Origin: Flavobacterium sp. ALJ2
Lineage (GTDB): Bacteria > Bacteroidota > Bacteroidia > Flavobacteriales > Flavobacteriaceae
Length of the DNA: 64,000 bases
Direction: 5' to 3'
Assembly (NCBI RefSeq): GCF_015594725.1
Contig: NZ_JADNRC010000005.1
Location: 124,001 to 188,000, forward strand
Each line of letters begins with the position of its first letter. Positions within the stretch are counted from its first letter, which is position 1. The translations under genes and the position numbers were made by a program. The notes below the pieces were generated by a model that was given only the letters and a program-made list of their open reading frames with translations, did not search any database and was not told where the DNA came from. This document shows positions 1-6,857 of the stretch, one piece after another.

Positions 1-257
1 GAAGTTTTCATCTCAAAAGGCTTCTCTTTTTTGGCTTTCACAAATTTAGCCACAACAGCATATTTTTTATTTATTGGATAAAAATCTAATGTCTCAAAAG
101 TTTTTAGATCTTCTGGTAGCAATGGACTTGTTTTTGCATCTGCATATTCACTATTAATTGTCTTTTGAAAGTTTTCGATAGCAACACGATCAAATTTTTC
201 TTGGGCAAAGCCAAAGTTAAATACAAAAAGGACTAAAAACAGAATTAGATTTTTCAT
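1..257 (-). CDS. DUF1684 domain protein, N-terminal part
   Basis: Only the first 85 codons lie in the window; the gene continues beyond base 1. The start is the ATG read leftwards from 257. The protein begins with a signal peptide (MKNLILFLVLFVFNFGFAQ), so it is exported. The following residues (FQKTINSEYADAKTSPL, then LDFYPINKKYAVVAKF) match what I know of the opening of the DUF1684 family, which is common in Flavobacteria and has no settled function. A TATTTTTG -7 box lies just upstream. The family call rests on recall of the family pattern, not on a search. Confidence 0.75.
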   Translation of the reverse strand, partial: MKNLILFLVLFVFNFGFAQEKFDRVAIENFQKTINSEYADAKTSPLLPEDLKTFETLDFYPINKKYAVVAKFVKAKKEKPFEMKT

Positions 258-271
258 CTTATAAATTTTAG

Positions 272-299
272 CAAAAATAGATTAAAAGTAACAAAGCAA
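272..299 (-). promoter_or_regulatory. Promoter for the DUF1684 gene
   Basis: Read on the minus strand, TATTTTTG (272-279) matches the Bacteroidota -7 consensus TAnnTTTG, and a TTG (297-299) lies 17 bases upstream. Transcription would begin about ten bases before the ATG at 257. Confidence 0.5.
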
Positions 300-313
300 C
301 AAAGACTGTAAGT

Positions 314-335
314 TACAAAGTTTTATAACTTTGTA
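314..335 (+). promoter_or_regulatory. Inverted repeat carrying the -7 box of the MFS gene
   Basis: TACAAAGTT (314-322) and AACTTTGTA (327-335) are perfect inverted copies around a 4-base spacer. The right arm contains TAACTTTG (326-333), an exact TAnnTTTG -7 box whose start site would lie about 15 bases before the ATG at 353. A repressor bound to this dyad would cover the promoter. No good -33 TTG is visible. Confidence 0.4.
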
Positions 336-352
336 GATATAACCCATTTATA

Positions 353-1573
353 ATGCTAATCAACGCCTTTCAACGCTATATAAACAATTTTAGAGGATTT
401 TCTAGAGAAATTTGGATACTTACACTTGTTACGTTTATTAATCGTGCCGGAACAATGGTTCTTCCGTTTTTATCAAAATACTTAAAAGAAGACCTTCAAT
501 TCACATACAATGAAGTGGGCTGGATTATGGTTGCTTTTGGGTTAGGTTCTATGTTGGGTTCCTGGCTTGGTGGTAAGTTATCTGATAAAATAGGCTTTTA
601 CAAAATAATGGTATTTAGTTTATTTACCAGCGGAATCTCCTTGTTCTTTTTACAGTATATAACGACTTTCTGGGCATTATGTTTTGTAATGTTTAGTATT
701 ATGGTCATCGCCGATATGTTTCGTCCTGCGATGTATGTTTCTCTAAGTGCTTATGCCAAACCCGAAAATAGAACTCGCGCCTTAACTTTGGTGCGTCTTG
801 CAGTAAATCTTGGTTTTGCTGCTGGTCCTGCATTAGGAGGTTTAATTATTATGGGGATTGGTTACCAAGGATTGTTTTGGGTCGATGGAACATCTTGCAT
901 TGTAGCAATTTCAATTTTTGCATTATTAGTAAAAGAAAAGAAAAAACCAGTTCATGACAGTAGTCATGATATAATAAGCGAACCAAAATCGGTCTTTAAA
1001 GACAAGATATTTTGGATGTTTTTATTTGTAAGTTTTGCAACTGCTATAATTTTCTTTCAGCTTTTTACAACTTTACCATTATATCACAATGAAAAATTTG
1101 GCTTAAGCGAATTACAAACAGGATTATTAATGACACTAAACGGACTTATGATATTTTCGCTCGAAATGCCGATTGTGAGCTATTTAGAAAGAAGTGCTTT
1201 CCATAAAATAAAAACAATCATCTACGGCACGATATTAATGGCTTCAAGCTTCTATTTATTATTAATTAATGTTTGGGCAGGAGTACTTGTTTTTGCAATG
1301 ATCATGGTCTCATTGGGAGAGATATTAGCTTTCCCTTTCTCTAATGCTTTTGCTTTAAGCCGAGCCCCACGTGGTCAAGAAGGACGCTATATGGCTTTAT
1401 ATACCATGAGCTTTAGTTTGGCACATATTATTAGCTCAAAACTCGGTTTTGAATTTATTACCAGATTTGGATACCAGTCGAATTGGTTTATAATGGGTAC
1501 TATCGGACTAGCTGCAACTGCTTGTTGTTTTTGGATTCAGAAAGAATTGCAAAAAGAAAACAATATTTTATAA
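353..1573 (+). CDS. Major facilitator superfamily transporter
   Basis: A 406-residue integral membrane protein with about 12 hydrophobic helices, the normal length for a 12-TM MFS carrier. The loop after helix 2 carries GSWLGGKLSDKIGF, the MFS motif A (G-x-L-x-D-x-x-G), near residues 69-82. The second half repeats the pattern after a polar central loop rich in lysine (near 200-215). The overall look is of the drug-efflux (MdtH/YfmI-like) branch, but the substrate cannot be read from sequence. It is a single gene; the next gene lies 185 bases downstream with its own promoter. Start chosen at the ATG that follows an exact TAnnTTTG box. Confidence 0.85.
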   Translation: MLINAFQRYINNFRGFSREIWILTLVTFINRAGTMVLPFLSKYLKEDLQFTYNEVGWIMVAFGLGSMLGSWLGGKLSDKIGFYKIMVFSLFTSGISLFFLQYITTFWALCFVMFSIMVIADMFRPAMYVSLSAYAKPENRTRALTLVRLAVNLGFAAGPALGGLIIMGIGYQGLFWVDGTSCIVAISIFALLVKEKKKPVHDSSHDIISEPKSVFKDKIFWMFLFVSFATAIIFFQLFTTLPLYHNEKFGLSELQTGLLMTLNGLMIFSLEMPIVSYLERSAFHKIKTIIYGTILMASSFYLLLINVWAGVLVFAMIMVSLGEILAFPFSNAFALSRAPRGQEGRYMALYTMSFSLAHIISSKLGFEFITRFGYQSNWFIMGTIGLAATACCFWIQKELQKENNIL

Positions 1574-1676
1574 CCACATAAAATAAATAACATTCTTCAA
1601 AATAACATAATAACCTGTTAAACAGTAATTTAAGACAGAAACACGTTTCTAACTATACTCCTTTGATTCACATAGT

Positions 1677-1732
1677 AACTACAAAAATAGTTAAATAACT
1701 GTTTTTATAGTTGTATAACTATAAAAATAGTT
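1677..1732. promoter_or_regulatory. Three-copy operator array upstream of the BlaI-type repressor
   Basis: Three 16-base near-palindromes of the form AACTR-N6-TAGTT begin at 1677, 1697 and 1717, exactly 20 bases apart: AACTACAAAAATAGTT, AACTGTTTTTATAGTT and AACTATAAAAATAGTT. They run into the promoter of the BlaI-family gene at 1759. BlaI/MecI repressors are dimeric winged-helix proteins that bind dyads at their own promoters, so these are the natural operator candidates. That the neighbouring repressor binds them is inference. Confidence 0.7.
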
Positions 1733-1741
1733 GTAAGTTTG
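1711..1741 (+). promoter_or_regulatory. Promoter of the BlaI-M56 operon
   Basis: TTG (1711-1713) and TAAGTTTG (1734-1741) are separated by 20 bases and fit the Bacteroidota TTG/TAnnTTTG promoter. The third operator copy lies between the two boxes and the second overlaps the TTG. Transcription would start near 1747, which rules out translation from the TTG at 1711 and favours ATG 1759. Confidence 0.6.
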
Positions 1742-1758
1742 GTTTAAAATTAGAAAAC

Positions 1759-2118
1759 ATGCAAAAGTTAACCAACAAAGAAGAAGAAATAATGCACATT
1801 TTATGGAAGCTAAACAAAGCTTTTGTAAAAGAAATTCAGGCTGAAATTACTGAAGATCAACCACATTACAATACACTATCAACTATTGTTAGAAACTTAG
1901 AAGAAAAAGGTTTTGTAGCTCATACTCCATTTGGAAACACGCACCAATACTATCCTGTAGTAACCTTAAAAGAATATGGCAAACGGTTTATGAATACGGC
2001 AATTGATAATTATTTTAATAGTTCGTATAAAAATATGGTTTCCTTTTTTGCCAAAGAAGAAAAAATTTCGGCAGATGAATTACGTGAAATCTTAGATATG
2101 ATAGAAAACAAAAAATAA
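1759..2118 (+). CDS. BlaI/MecI/CopY-family transcriptional repressor
   Basis: A 119-residue winged-helix protein, the usual length for this family. The opening MQKLTNKEEEIMHILWKL is the conserved first helix, followed by the DNA-reading region with HYNTLSTIVRNLEEKGFV and the wing (HTPFGNTHQYYPV). The C-terminal helices would form the dimer. In known BlaI/MecI systems an M56 membrane protease senses a signal and leads to cleavage of the repressor; here that partner starts seven bases downstream. The ATG at 1759 is preferred over an in-frame TTG at 1711 because it lies downstream of the promoter. In Bacteroidota such pairs are common and need not concern beta-lactams, and no beta-lactamase gene is next to it. 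Confidence 0.9.
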   Translation: MQKLTNKEEEIMHILWKLNKAFVKEIQAEITEDQPHYNTLSTIVRNLEEKGFVAHTPFGNTHQYYPVVTLKEYGKRFMNTAIDNYFNSSYKNMVSFFAKEEKISADELREILDMIENKK

Positions 2119-2124
2119 TAATTT

Positions 2125-3780
2125 ATGGAGGCAATTTTTATCTATATTTTTAAAACTAGTGGATTAATCACTGTATTTTATCTAGCATATTATTTTTTAT
2201 TGCGAAAAGAAACTTTTTTTAATACAAACAGATGGTTTTTATTATCGGGATTAATCACCTCAATTGTATTGCCTTTTATAGTGTATACCAAAATAGTTTG
2301 GGTTGCTCCTACTCCAACAAATTCTACTTTCCTCATAAATAGTGCAGCTGTAAAAACTATTCCTATTGAGGAATCCTGGCTCGACACACATTTAAATTTA
2401 TGCTTAATCATATTGTATGTTTCAATCATCATTTTACTACTATTAAAATTTGCTTTCGACTTTTATAGCTTAAAAAGAGTTATTAAAGGAAAAACTATTC
2501 AAAATCAAGCTGATTTTAAGCTTGTAGATGTTTTAGAAAATATTGCCCCATTTTCATTCTTCAGTTATATTGTGTACAACTCATCACTGTACAATTCTAC
2601 AGAACTGGAAAACATTCTTGAACATGAAAAAATTCACAGCGAACAAAATCACACCACAGATGTATTGATTTCAAGGATATTCAGTATTATATTTTGGTTC
2701 AATCCAATGGTTTGGCTTTACAAAAAAGCCATCATGCAAAATCTAGAATTCATTGCCGATGCCGAAGCCTTGAAAAAAATTGCCGACAAAAAAGCGTATC
2801 AATACACGCTTTTAAAAATAACAACGCATGAAAATTGTGTTGCGATCACCAATCATTTTTATCAATCATTAATCAAAAAACGAATCGTCATGTTAAACAA
2901 AAATCAATCAAAAAAGAGAAATTATTTAAAGTATGCCTTAATTCTTCCCGTATTAGGAGCATTTGTATTCTTATTTCAAGTAAAAGTAATCGCACAGGAA
3001 AAAGAACAAAAAGAAGTAAAAGAAGATATTGTTATAAATTCAAAATCAGAACCCAAAAATGTATTAGTATACAAAATTAAAAAGAATACAACTGATAAAG
3101 AATTAGATGAAATTGTACAAAAATTAAAAATAAATCATGAAGTAATCCTTGCTTTTAGTCATATAACAAGAAATTCGGCTAATGAGTTAACAGGAATACG
3201 TGTTGACATAAAAAGAAAAAATGGCAAAGCACAAATCATGCAAACCAGCAGTAATGAAGCCATAAAACCATTTGGAGTTGTTGTAATAAAAAATGAAGAT
3301 GGTACTGAAACTATTAATTTACAAACTGGCGAAAAAACTCATCAACCTGTAACTATGGGTGAAGGTCCAGATGGAGCCAATGGTTACAATAGCAATGAAG
3401 AATTTCCTACTCCGCCTACGCCTCCAACTCCACCATCATTTCCAGAAGGCCCAATGCCTATTGCTAATGTTGACATGTCTAAAATGCCAAAACCTCCTGT
3501 GCATCCAAAAGATATAAATGATGAGAAAGAAATGCAAAAATTCAACAAAGCAATGGATGAATTTAACAAAAAAATGGAAGCTTTTGAACCAGATATGTCT
3601 GCTTACGAGAAAGAAGTTGAAGTAGTAATGGCAAAACGTGAAGCGGTTTTTGAAAAAGAAATGGCCAAATTTGACATTGAAATGCAACAATTTAATAAGA
3701 AAATGGAAAAATTTAATCAAGACATAAAAAAGCATGAGAAAGAGATGAACACGTTTGAAAAAGAAAACAAATCAAAATAA
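2125..3780 (+). CDS. M56 (BlaR1-type) membrane metallopeptidase
   Basis: A 551-residue sensor-protease partner of the upstream repressor. The first 100 residues contain two to three membrane helices, the next part carries the zinc motif HEKIH (H167, E168, H171) with the downstream EFIADAEA glutamate typical of M56 peptidases, and a further membrane helix lies near residue 270-290 (ALILPVLGAFVFLF). There is no penicillin-binding sensor domain. Instead the C-terminal 250 residues hold a small folded region, a proline stretch (PTPPTPPTPP near 430-440) and a highly charged coiled coil built on a repeating EKEMxKFxxxMxxF pattern to the end. The C-terminal region is probably periplasmic and may sense envelope state; that is inference. 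Confidence 0.85.
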   Translation: MEAIFIYIFKTSGLITVFYLAYYFLLRKETFFNTNRWFLLSGLITSIVLPFIVYTKIVWVAPTPTNSTFLINSAAVKTIPIEESWLDTHLNLCLIILYVSIIILLLLKFAFDFYSLKRVIKGKTIQNQADFKLVDVLENIAPFSFFSYIVYNSSLYNSTELENILEHEKIHSEQNHTTDVLISRIFSIIFWFNPMVWLYKKAIMQNLEFIADAEALKKIADKKAYQYTLLKITTHENCVAITNHFYQSLIKKRIVMLNKNQSKKRNYLKYALILPVLGAFVFLFQVKVIAQEKEQKEVKEDIVINSKSEPKNVLVYKIKKNTTDKELDEIVQKLKINHEVILAFSHITRNSANELTGIRVDIKRKNGKAQIMQTSSNEAIKPFGVVVIKNEDGTETINLQTGEKTHQPVTMGEGPDGANGYNSNEEFPTPPTPPTPPSFPEGPMPIANVDMSKMPKPPVHPKDINDEKEMQKFNKAMDEFNKKMEAFEPDMSAYEKEVEVVMAKREAVFEKEMAKFDIEMQQFNKKMEKFNQDIKKHEKEMNTFEKENKSK

Positions 3781-4150
3781 AGAGAAAGAAACATTTTTAA
3801 TTTCAGTATTTCTGCTCATTTTCAGCTTTTGTTTTGGTCAAAAACAGATATTAATCAAAATGAAATAAAACAAAAAAATGATAACTATAGTAATGAAGTA
3901 ATTGAAATCCCAGAAATTACACTGGCAGTTATTAAAGAACGATATGACTATCATTTTTTTATCCAATGGCATAAATATGACAATCTATTATGTGCAATCT
4001 CAAGTCGTAAATCATGTAGCAGGAATAGTAGATAACTTCCTAATCGATGATTACTTACTGGCTGATGAAAAGATAACACAAGATTTTTTAAAATTAGACA
4101 TTACAAAATCAGAGCAAAATTATCTTGCCTTGAAAAAAAAACCATCCTAA
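3755..4150 (+). pseudogene. Frameshifted remnant of a small secreted protein
   Basis: Directly after the M56 gene three short open segments in two frames look like one broken gene. The first (to about 3870) encodes FLISVFLLIFSFCFGQ, a convincing signal peptide, but stops soon after and has no ATG, only a TTG at 3755. The next segment, in the frame of 3829-4035, encodes EVIEIPEITLAVIKERYDYH. The last, in the frame of 3902-4150, encodes VDNFLIDDYLLADEKITQDF and ends at 4150. At least two frame changes would be needed to join them. Alternatively these are unrelated short frames. No family recognised. Confidence 0.35.
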
Positions 4151-4181
4151 ATGGAATTTAAAAACTTGTTTAAAATTGACA

Positions 4182-4226
4182 ATACAAAAGACTTTGTTAC
4201 ACTACAAAGTCTTTTGTATATCTTTG
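4182..4226 (+). promoter_or_regulatory. 16-bp inverted repeat overlapping a TAnnTTTG promoter
   Basis: Arms 4182-4197 and 4204-4219 pair perfectly over 16 bases (core ACAAAAGACTTTGT / ACAAAGTCTTTTGT) around a 6-base loop. TATCTTTG (4219-4226) at the right edge is an exact -7 box, and a TTG at 4194-4196 lies 22 bases upstream of it. The arrangement fits an operator over the promoter of the small gene at 4245. It could also act as a hairpin ending the upstream transcript, although no T-run follows. Confidence 0.5.
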
Positions 4227-4244
4227 AAAAAAAAATCTACCATT

Positions 4245-4385
4245 ATGTATAAAATTCTTGCCCAAATAAACAAATTGATTTTACCCAGTTTTACCAAGCA
4301 AGGACTTGATATTACAAAAGCTAAAAAATGGCAAATGGCGATAATTGGTTATCGCTACTTTATAACGAAACGTGCTTTGGATTAA
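4245..4385 (+). CDS. Conserved 46-residue flavobacterial small protein
   Basis: Begins MYKILAQINKLILPSFT and ends in YRYFITKRALD. Short proteins with this pattern (hydrophobic and lysine-rich opening, an LP-S turn, then a G-Y/W aromatic segment) are widespread in Flavobacteria; some database entries name them 'SsrA-binding protein', although they lack the SmpB fold and the name should not be trusted. The ATG at 4245 follows a promoter by 18 bases and a bidirectional terminator follows the stop, so the gene is its own transcription unit. Function unknown; the membrane or ribosome are both possible sites of action. Confidence 0.7.
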   Translation: MYKILAQINKLILPSFTKQGLDITKAKKWQMAIIGYRYFITKRALD

Positions 4386-4404
4386 ATCTGTATCTATATA
4401 AACA

Positions 4405-4439
4405 CAAAAAAGTCCTGTACAACATACAGGACTTTTTTT
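4405..4439. terminator. Bidirectional intrinsic terminator
   Basis: AAAAAAGTCCTGTA (ending 4419) pairs with TACAGGACTTTTTT (from 4425) around CAACA, with T-runs on both strands. It serves the small gene ending at 4385 and the fasciclin gene ending at 4465, which converge here. Confidence 0.9.
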
Positions 4440-4464
4440 GATTATTGGGATAATCCGATTGCAA

Positions 4465-5019
4465 TTATTTTTTTGGCAATAATACTGCATCAATTACGTG
4501 AATCACACCATTTGATTGATTAACGTCAGCGATGGTTACTTTAGCTTTATTACCACTTTCGTCGCTTATATACAAATCTTTTCCTTTCATCCAAGCTGTT
4601 AGTGTACCACCACTTACAGTATTCAATGCTGTTTTACCTCCACCCATTTTTATTGCTTTGGCAATATCAGCTGCATTCATTTTTCCAGCCACAACATGGT
4701 AGGTCAAAATATTTTGCAATGTTTTAATGTTTTCTGGTTTCAATAATGTTTCAACTGTTCCTTTTGGTAATTTATTAAATGCTTCATTTGTTGGAGCAAA
4801 AACAGTGAAGGGGCCATTACCTTCTAATGTTTCTACCAAACCTGCCGCTTTAACTGCTGCTACTAATGTGGTGTGGTCTTTTGAATTCACTGCGTTTTCA
4901 ATAATGTTTTTGTTTGGATACATTGCTGCTCCACCAACCATAACTGATTTTTGAGCGAAAGAAGTTGCTCCAAATACTAATGCAAAAATTGCTGCTGTTA
5001 AAATGTTTTTAGTTTTCAT
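4465..5019 (-). CDS. Fasciclin (FAS1) domain secreted protein
   Basis: A 184-residue protein with signal peptide MKTKNILTAAIFALVFGA...FAQ and a single FAS1 domain from about residue 45. The domain markers are visible: TLVAAVKAAGLVETLEG, the first conserved box GPFTVFAPTNEAFNKLP, and the final box SNGVIHVIDAVLLP at the C-terminus. FAS1 domains mediate adhesion or binding at the cell surface; the bacterial single-domain proteins have no known enzyme activity. It stands alone with its own terminator. Confidence 0.92.
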   Translation of the reverse strand: MKTKNILTAAIFALVFGATSFAQKSVMVGGAAMYPNKNIIENAVNSKDHTTLVAAVKAAGLVETLEGNGPFTVFAPTNEAFNKLPKGTVETLLKPENIKTLQNILTYHVVAGKMNAADIAKAIKMGGGKTALNTVSGGTLTAWMKGKDLYISDESGNKAKVTIADVNQSNGVIHVIDAVLLPKK

Positions 5020-5445
5020 GATTTAGTTTTTAAAATTGTTATAATTTAATTTATAAGTTTATAAAGTCATTTACGCTATAACTTCCAATTTGGTTTTTAA
5101 TATCTGTGAAATTCCGCAAAAAAAATTTAAACACATGCTATATGCCTTGTAAAATGGGCAAAAAAAAATCCATCATCTCTACAAATTATTATAAAGCTGA
5201 TGGATTATTTTTAACCAGTTGGGTTCAATTACCTCGTATGTTCCCTTCTTCGTGTCTAGAAAACTTCATTTAACATATAGGTTTTATATGTGCTAAAGGG
5301 TTCAAAAAGAAATACATTTCTTTCACATAATTCTAACTATATGTCTTTAAAACAAGTGAAACGTCTTTTTTTAAGTTTAAAAATCTATGTCGCTATGTTG
5401 TTAATATTATTATACCTAACAGGTTCGCTTTTGCTTAACAACTAT
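5020..5445. other. Intergenic region with no supported gene
   Basis: This 426-base stretch separates the fasciclin gene from the efflux operon, both read leftwards. It holds one terminator-like hairpin (5160-5206) and a 7-bp inverted repeat ACATATA/TATATGT (5273-5291). I find no exact TAnnTTTG box for the fasciclin gene and no plausible coding frame. Confidence 0.6.
5160..5206 (-). terminator. Terminator-like hairpin with a long loop
   Basis: On the minus strand AATCCATCA (5206-5198) pairs with TGATGGATT (5175-5167) across a 22-base loop and is followed by a run of eight T. It lies 240 bases beyond the efflux operon and could end that transcript or a small RNA. Confidence 0.45.
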
Positions 5446-6855
5446 CTATTGTACTCCGCCTCCTAAGGCACGATATAAATTTATCGCAGCATTTAGCTTT
5501 TCTAATTTTATAGCTACAACATCTAAGTCATTTTGTAAAGCTCCGTTTTGAGCTACAATAACGTCTAAATAAGTTACCATACCGCTTTTATATAATAATG
5601 TGGCATCAGAGGTTGCTTTGTCTAAAGAAACTGCTTTTTCAGTAGCAAGTTCCATACGCTCATCGGCATATTTTAATTGAGACATTGCATCGTTTACTTC
5701 TCCAACGGCTGTTATATAAGATTGCTTAAACTGAATAACTGCTTTTTCCTGTTCTATAATTGCAATTTCATAAGCCGTTCTTAATTCGCGTTTTCTAAAT
5801 ATTGGCTGTACTAAATTAGCTGCAATAGTTTTAGTGACCGAACCTGGAAAATTAAACCAAGTATCAAACTCAAATGAATTTTTTCCGATTGACGGACGCA
5901 AACTTAGTGTTGGATACATAGTAGCTTTTGCCAATCCTGTTTTAGCATTAGCAGACATAACAGCATATTCAGCAGCTTTAACGTCTGGTCTGCGACTTAA
6001 AAGCGACGCGGGAATCCCTGAAGGCAAACCAATACTAAATTCTGCCACTTCAAGATTTCCTGACCGCACTATTTTATCTGGATATTCACCACATAAAATT
6101 TGCAATGCATTTTCCTGAACTGCAATATTCGTTTTCGCTAAAGGAACTAATAATTCCGCCGTTTTTTTCTGAGCTTCTGTCTGATAAAGCGCCAAAGAAC
6201 TAATTGCTCCTGAATTATATTGCAGTTTCATCATCTTTAAAGTACTATCACTTAACTCAATATTTTTTTGAGCAATTTTAAGTTGTTCATCCAATCCTAA
6301 AAGATTGTAATATGATTGAGCAACCTGAACTATAATCCTAGTTTTTAAAGCCGAAAGATTCTCTTTTTGAGCAAAATAACTAGCTTTGGCCTCTCTTTTC
6401 TGCATCGTTGCTTTCCCCCATATATCTGCTTCCCAAGACAACTGAATATTTGCATTATAATCGTCCATATAATCTTTACTCGTAAACTGCGCACTCAAAG
6501 AACCATTAAGTGAGTTTTTAGACTGATAACTACGACTCGCATTTGCATCAAAATCAAGCGTTGGTAATAATCCTAATTTTGCTTGTTTATAAGTAAGATC
6601 AAGCTGCTCCATGCTTTTCATGGCAACAAGTACCTCGTTGTTTTTAATGAGGGCTTTTTCTATCAAATCAACCAACAATGGATCTTTATAGTAATTTTTC
6701 CAAGAATGCAAAATAGTATCTCCGGTCAATAGTATCTCTTCACGATATTTTTCGGGTACATTTAAATCTGCTCGAGAATATTTTTTCCCTATTACACAAG
6801 ATGTTAGCAAAACACCTGCAAATAAAGAAATCCCAATTTTATATAGTACTCTCAT
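5446..6855 (-). CDS. Outer membrane efflux channel lipoprotein (OprM/TolC family)
   Basis: A 469-residue TolC-superfamily protein of the NodT/OprM branch, third gene of an RND efflux operon. The signal sequence ends in LLTSC, so C20 is lipidated. After it come the typical KYSRADLNVPEKYRE segment, the conserved SWKNYYKDPLL, and two repeats each with long alpha-helical barrels (QSYYNLLGLDEQLKIAQKNI and later ELRTAYEIAIIEQEKAVIQF), plus LLSRRPDVKAAEY, a hallmark of this family. It forms the trimeric channel through the outer membrane that docks with the adaptor and pump. Its start lies two bases after the stop of the pump gene. Confidence 0.93.
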   Translation of the reverse strand: MRVLYKIGISLFAGVLLTSCVIGKKYSRADLNVPEKYREEILLTGDTILHSWKNYYKDPLLVDLIEKALIKNNEVLVAMKSMEQLDLTYKQAKLGLLPTLDFDANASRSYQSKNSLNGSLSAQFTSKDYMDDYNANIQLSWEADIWGKATMQKREAKASYFAQKENLSALKTRIIVQVAQSYYNLLGLDEQLKIAQKNIELSDSTLKMMKLQYNSGAISSLALYQTEAQKKTAELLVPLAKTNIAVQENALQILCGEYPDKIVRSGNLEVAEFSIGLPSGIPASLLSRRPDVKAAEYAVMSANAKTGLAKATMYPTLSLRPSIGKNSFEFDTWFNFPGSVTKTIAANLVQPIFRKRELRTAYEIAIIEQEKAVIQFKQSYITAVGEVNDAMSQLKYADERMELATEKAVSLDKATSDATLLYKSGMVTYLDVIVAQNGALQNDLDVVAIKLEKLNAAINLYRALGGGVQ

Positions 6856-6857
6856 TA

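Noticed and set aside
1711..1758. Longer form of the BlaI-type protein from a TTG at 1711
   Set aside because: The TTG is part of the promoter and lies upstream of the predicted transcription start; family members begin at the ATG at 1759.
3384..3735. Minus-strand frames rich in G/V and F/H inside the M56 tail
   Set aside because: They mirror the proline and EKEMxKF repeats of the real gene on the other strand.
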